From NCBI GenBank assembly GCA_001768155.1, contig MENC01000083.1, positions 1 through 7,577 of the forward strand: a stretch of 7,577 nt of DNA. Reading direction: 5' to 3'. This document shows positions 6,005 through 7,577 of this stretch, piece after piece. This stretch comes from Bacteroidetes bacterium GWA2_30_7 (GTDB taxonomy: Bacteria; Bacteroidota; Bacteroidia; Bacteroidales; GWF2-33-38). The position numbers and the translations under genes were made by a program. A model generated the notes under the pieces. It saw only the letters and a program-made list of their open reading frames with translations, was not told the origin of the DNA and did not search any database. How positions within the stretch are numbered: the stretch's first letter is position 1; each line of letters begins with the position of its first letter.

Positions 6005-6658
6005 ATGAAAAAAATATTCGCTCCTGGCTGTGCATTAATGCTTTATAAGCCACACTTGGCTAACAAAGTTCATGAAGTATTAAACGAAAGTTTCGGAAAT
6101 TTGGAATTGTTGCTAACTTGTTGTAAGCACGAACCAAATCTTAAAACTAAAGCAGAAGTAATAAATATTTGCCCCGGATGCGATAAACGATTTAAAAACG
6201 ATTATGAGCAAACTACAACTATCTCATTATGGGAGATTCTAGCCGAAAACAATAATTTTCCATTTCCTGATTATGGAGGAAAAACAATGACAATTAATGA
6301 TGCCTGCCCCACCAGAAACCAAACACAAATTCATAAAGCAATAAGAATTTTATTGAAAAAAATGAACATAACACTGGTAGAACCAGAAAAAACAGGGACA
6401 AAAAGCACTTGTTGCGGAGATACTTTTTATGGAACAATTCCAACTTCAAAAGTAAAAGAACAAATGATTAAACGTACATCAGAAATGCCTGTTAACGATG
6501 TTGTTGTTTATTGTGTTTCATGCACTAAATCAGTATTTATCGGTGGTAAAACTCCTCACTATTTAGTTGACCTTTTGTTTAACGAAAAAACTATTTCAAA
6601 AACCTTAGAACCCGACGATTGGCATAAAGAACTTGATGTTTATATAAATGAACATTGA
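6005..6658 (+). CDS. HdrB-like cysteine-rich (CCG-domain) Fe-S protein
   Basis: The protein has 217 residues, is apparently cytosolic, and carries two cysteine-rich repeats of the CCG type (heterodisulfide reductase subunit B/GlpC/LutA-like). The first repeat has C9 ('APGCAL'), C39-C40 ('LTCCKHE') and C56-x2-C59 ('CPGCDKRF'). The second has C101 ('DACPTR'), C136-C137-G138 ('STCCGDTFYG') and C170-x2-C173 ('CVSCTKS'). In HdrB such paired motifs bind non-cubane 4Fe-4S clusters that act on disulfides; in other relatives they take part in lactate or glycerol-3-phosphate oxidation. The first repeat has CCK rather than CCG, so the two sites are not equivalent. No HdrA, HdrC or flavoprotein partner lies in the window, so the electron partner is unknown. 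A 36-base spacer without an obvious promoter or hairpin links it to the GH3 gene, suggesting it is the last gene of that transcript. The start ATG has an A-rich leader without Shine-Dalgarno. Confidence 0.88.
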   Translation: MKKIFAPGCALMLYKPHLANKVHEVLNESFGNLELLLTCCKHEPNLKTKAEVINICPGCDKRFKNDYEQTTTISLWEILAENNNFPFPDYGGKTMTINDACPTRNQTQIHKAIRILLKKMNITLVEPEKTGTKSTCCGDTFYGTIPTSKVKEQMIKRTSEMPVNDVVVYCVSCTKSVFIGGKTPHYLVDLLFNEKTISKTLEPDDWHKELDVYINEH

Positions 6659-6732
6659 AAATTGATTTGGAAATATTAAACAGCATTTCTAAAAAAATAG
6701 ATAAAAATAATGAGTTTTCTTATTGATACTAC

Positions 6733-7577
6733 TTACGATACTTTTCTATACCTCCATGTAGCCAAACTTAAAATCAAAACAGCATAAACCATCATTGAAT
6801 AAAACTCACGACTGATATCGGCAAAACCTGAACCTTTGAGCAAAATCATACGAATTACCTTGATAAAATAGGCGATTGGATTTATGGTATTGAGCTTTTG
6901 TGCCCATTCGGGCATACTATCTGCCGGTGTAAATATTCCACTCATCAAAATAAAAATTAGCATAAAAAACCAAGCAAGAATCATAACTTGTTGTTGAGTA
7001 TTTGCTGTTGTTGAAAGAAAAAGTCCCATTCCAAGTGCTACCAATAAATATAAAGAGGCAAAACCAAATAACAAAAACAAACTTCCTTCTGTTGGTAATG
7101 CAAAAAGAATTTTACCAATTGTAAGACCAAATGCAAGTTCAATAATTCCAATAATCCAAAATGGAACGAGTTTTCCGGTTATATATTGATATTTCTTAAT
7201 TGGAGTTACATTTATTTGTTCAATAGTTCCAATTTCTTTTTCACGAACCATGTTCATTCCCGAAAGGAAAGCACCAACAACTGTGACAAGAATTACAAGT
7301 ATTCCGGGCAACATATAAATTTTGTAGTTAAGGTCTTTGTTGAACCAGAACGAACTTGTTATGTTTATTTTTTTCATTGCCATTCCGGGAGGTAAAGTTA
7401 CTCGCTGTGCAATAATCTCCTGATTGTAAGCGAGTATAATAGACATTGCATAAGCATATCCGATACTTGCTTTTGTGCCGTTTACAGCATTTACAAGAAT
7501 CTGAATTTTTGATTTATTTTCGCGAACCAGACTGCGTTCAAAATCTTGTGGAAAAACAATTATAAGGTCAACAAAAT
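6733..7577 (-). CDS. ABC-2 type transporter permease, C-terminal part (N-terminus beyond right edge)
   Basis: The frame continues in the same phase from the ATG at 7444-7446 out to the window edge, adding 43 in-frame codons without a stop. That ATG is therefore an internal methionine and the gene is truncated by the window. The added part reads 'FVDLIIVFPQDFERSLVRENK' at the edge, then 'QILVNAVNGTKASIGYAYA'. This is the periplasmic-loop pattern ('iPpdFer.l..g....vqvlvdg.n...as') of DrrB/YhhJ/YbhS-type ABC-2 exporter permeases. Downstream come 'MNMVREKEIGTIEQINVTPIKK', with the E-x-GT-x-EQ coupling motif, and about five more hydrophobic segments. The stop is TAA at 6733-6735. Such permeases pair with an ATP-binding subunit and an HlyD-like protein to export drugs or other compounds. 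Those genes would be expected upstream, off the right edge; the substrate cannot be told from sequence. It converges with the CCG gene across a 74-base spacer in which I see no convincing hairpin. Confidence 0.92.
   Translation of the reverse strand, partial: FVDLIIVFPQDFERSLVRENKSKIQILVNAVNGTKASIGYAYAMSIILAYNQEIIAQRVTLPPGMAMKKINITSSFWFNKDLNYKIYMLPGILVILVTVVGAFLSGMNMVREKEIGTIEQINVTPIKKYQYITGKLVPFWIIGIIELAFGLTIGKILFALPTEGSLFLLFGFASLYLLVALGMGLFLSTTANTQQQVMILAWFFMLIFILMSGIFTPADSMPEWAQKLNTINPIAYFIKVIRMILLKGSGFADISREFYSMMVYAVLILSLATWRYRKVS

Noticed and set aside
6659..6732. Spacer between the convergent CCG and permease genes, examined for a terminator or small gene
   Set aside because: Only a 5-bp AATAA/TTATT pairing was seen, with no convincing stem or meaningful open frame.
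7186..7395. Plus-strand open frame of 69 codons
   Set aside because: It is antisense to the ABC-2 permease, whose conserved EQ-containing coupling motif lies in the same interval.
7444..7446. ATG as the start of the ABC permease
   Set aside because: The same frame stays open for 43 more codons to the window edge and encodes conserved ABC-2 permease sequence, so this is an internal methionine.

Overview
The window is AT-rich (roughly 30% GC by eye). It most likely comes from a Bacteroidota chromosome, perhaps an environmental Bacteroidales/Marinilabiliales-like lineage. Three things support this: the gene content (GH3-family protein, DUF1571 protein, DUF6150/septoil-knot-like secreted protein, CDGSH/Fer4_19 protein); start codons preceded by A/T-rich leaders with no Shine-Dalgarno sequence; and a TTG-N19-TAnnTTTG promoter-like sequence of the Bacteroidota primary sigma factor type. 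No tRNA, rRNA, CRISPR array, insertion sequence or phage gene was seen.

Layout. (1) Bases 1-655, plus strand: the 3' end of a nitroreductase-family gene, translationally coupled (ATGA overlap) to a two-domain iron-sulfur protein (Fer4_19 + CDGSH). (2) Bases 658-3064, minus strand: a CorA-type Mg2+/divalent-cation channel, a possible 43-residue membrane microprotein, and a membrane-anchored calcineurin-like metallophosphoesterase, in that transcription order. This unit converges on the first with only two bases between stop codons, and an AT-only inverted repeat spans the junction. (3) Bases 3065-3174: a divergent intergenic region with a good plus-strand promoter candidate. (4) Bases 3175-6658, plus strand: four closely spaced genes, probably one operon: a small secreted septoil-knot-like protein, an exported DUF1571-like protein with an apparent LysM insertion, a GH3-family acyl-adenylating enzyme, and an HdrB-like CCG-domain iron-sulfur protein. 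(5) Bases 6733-7577, minus strand: the C-terminal part of an ABC-2 type transporter permease whose N-terminus lies beyond the window.

How the genes may work together: the first pair looks like a redox module. The minus-strand unit combines ion transport with a membrane phosphoesterase and has no obvious shared pathway. The four-gene plus-strand unit is the most interesting part. It pairs two exported proteins of unknown function with a cytosolic GH3 adenylating enzyme and a cysteine-rich redox protein, and no pathway is established for this combination. I did not find a clear defence, mobile or otherwise unprecedented system. The best leads are the four-gene unit, the LysM-in-DUF1571 architecture and the small ORF between corA and the phosphoesterase gene.
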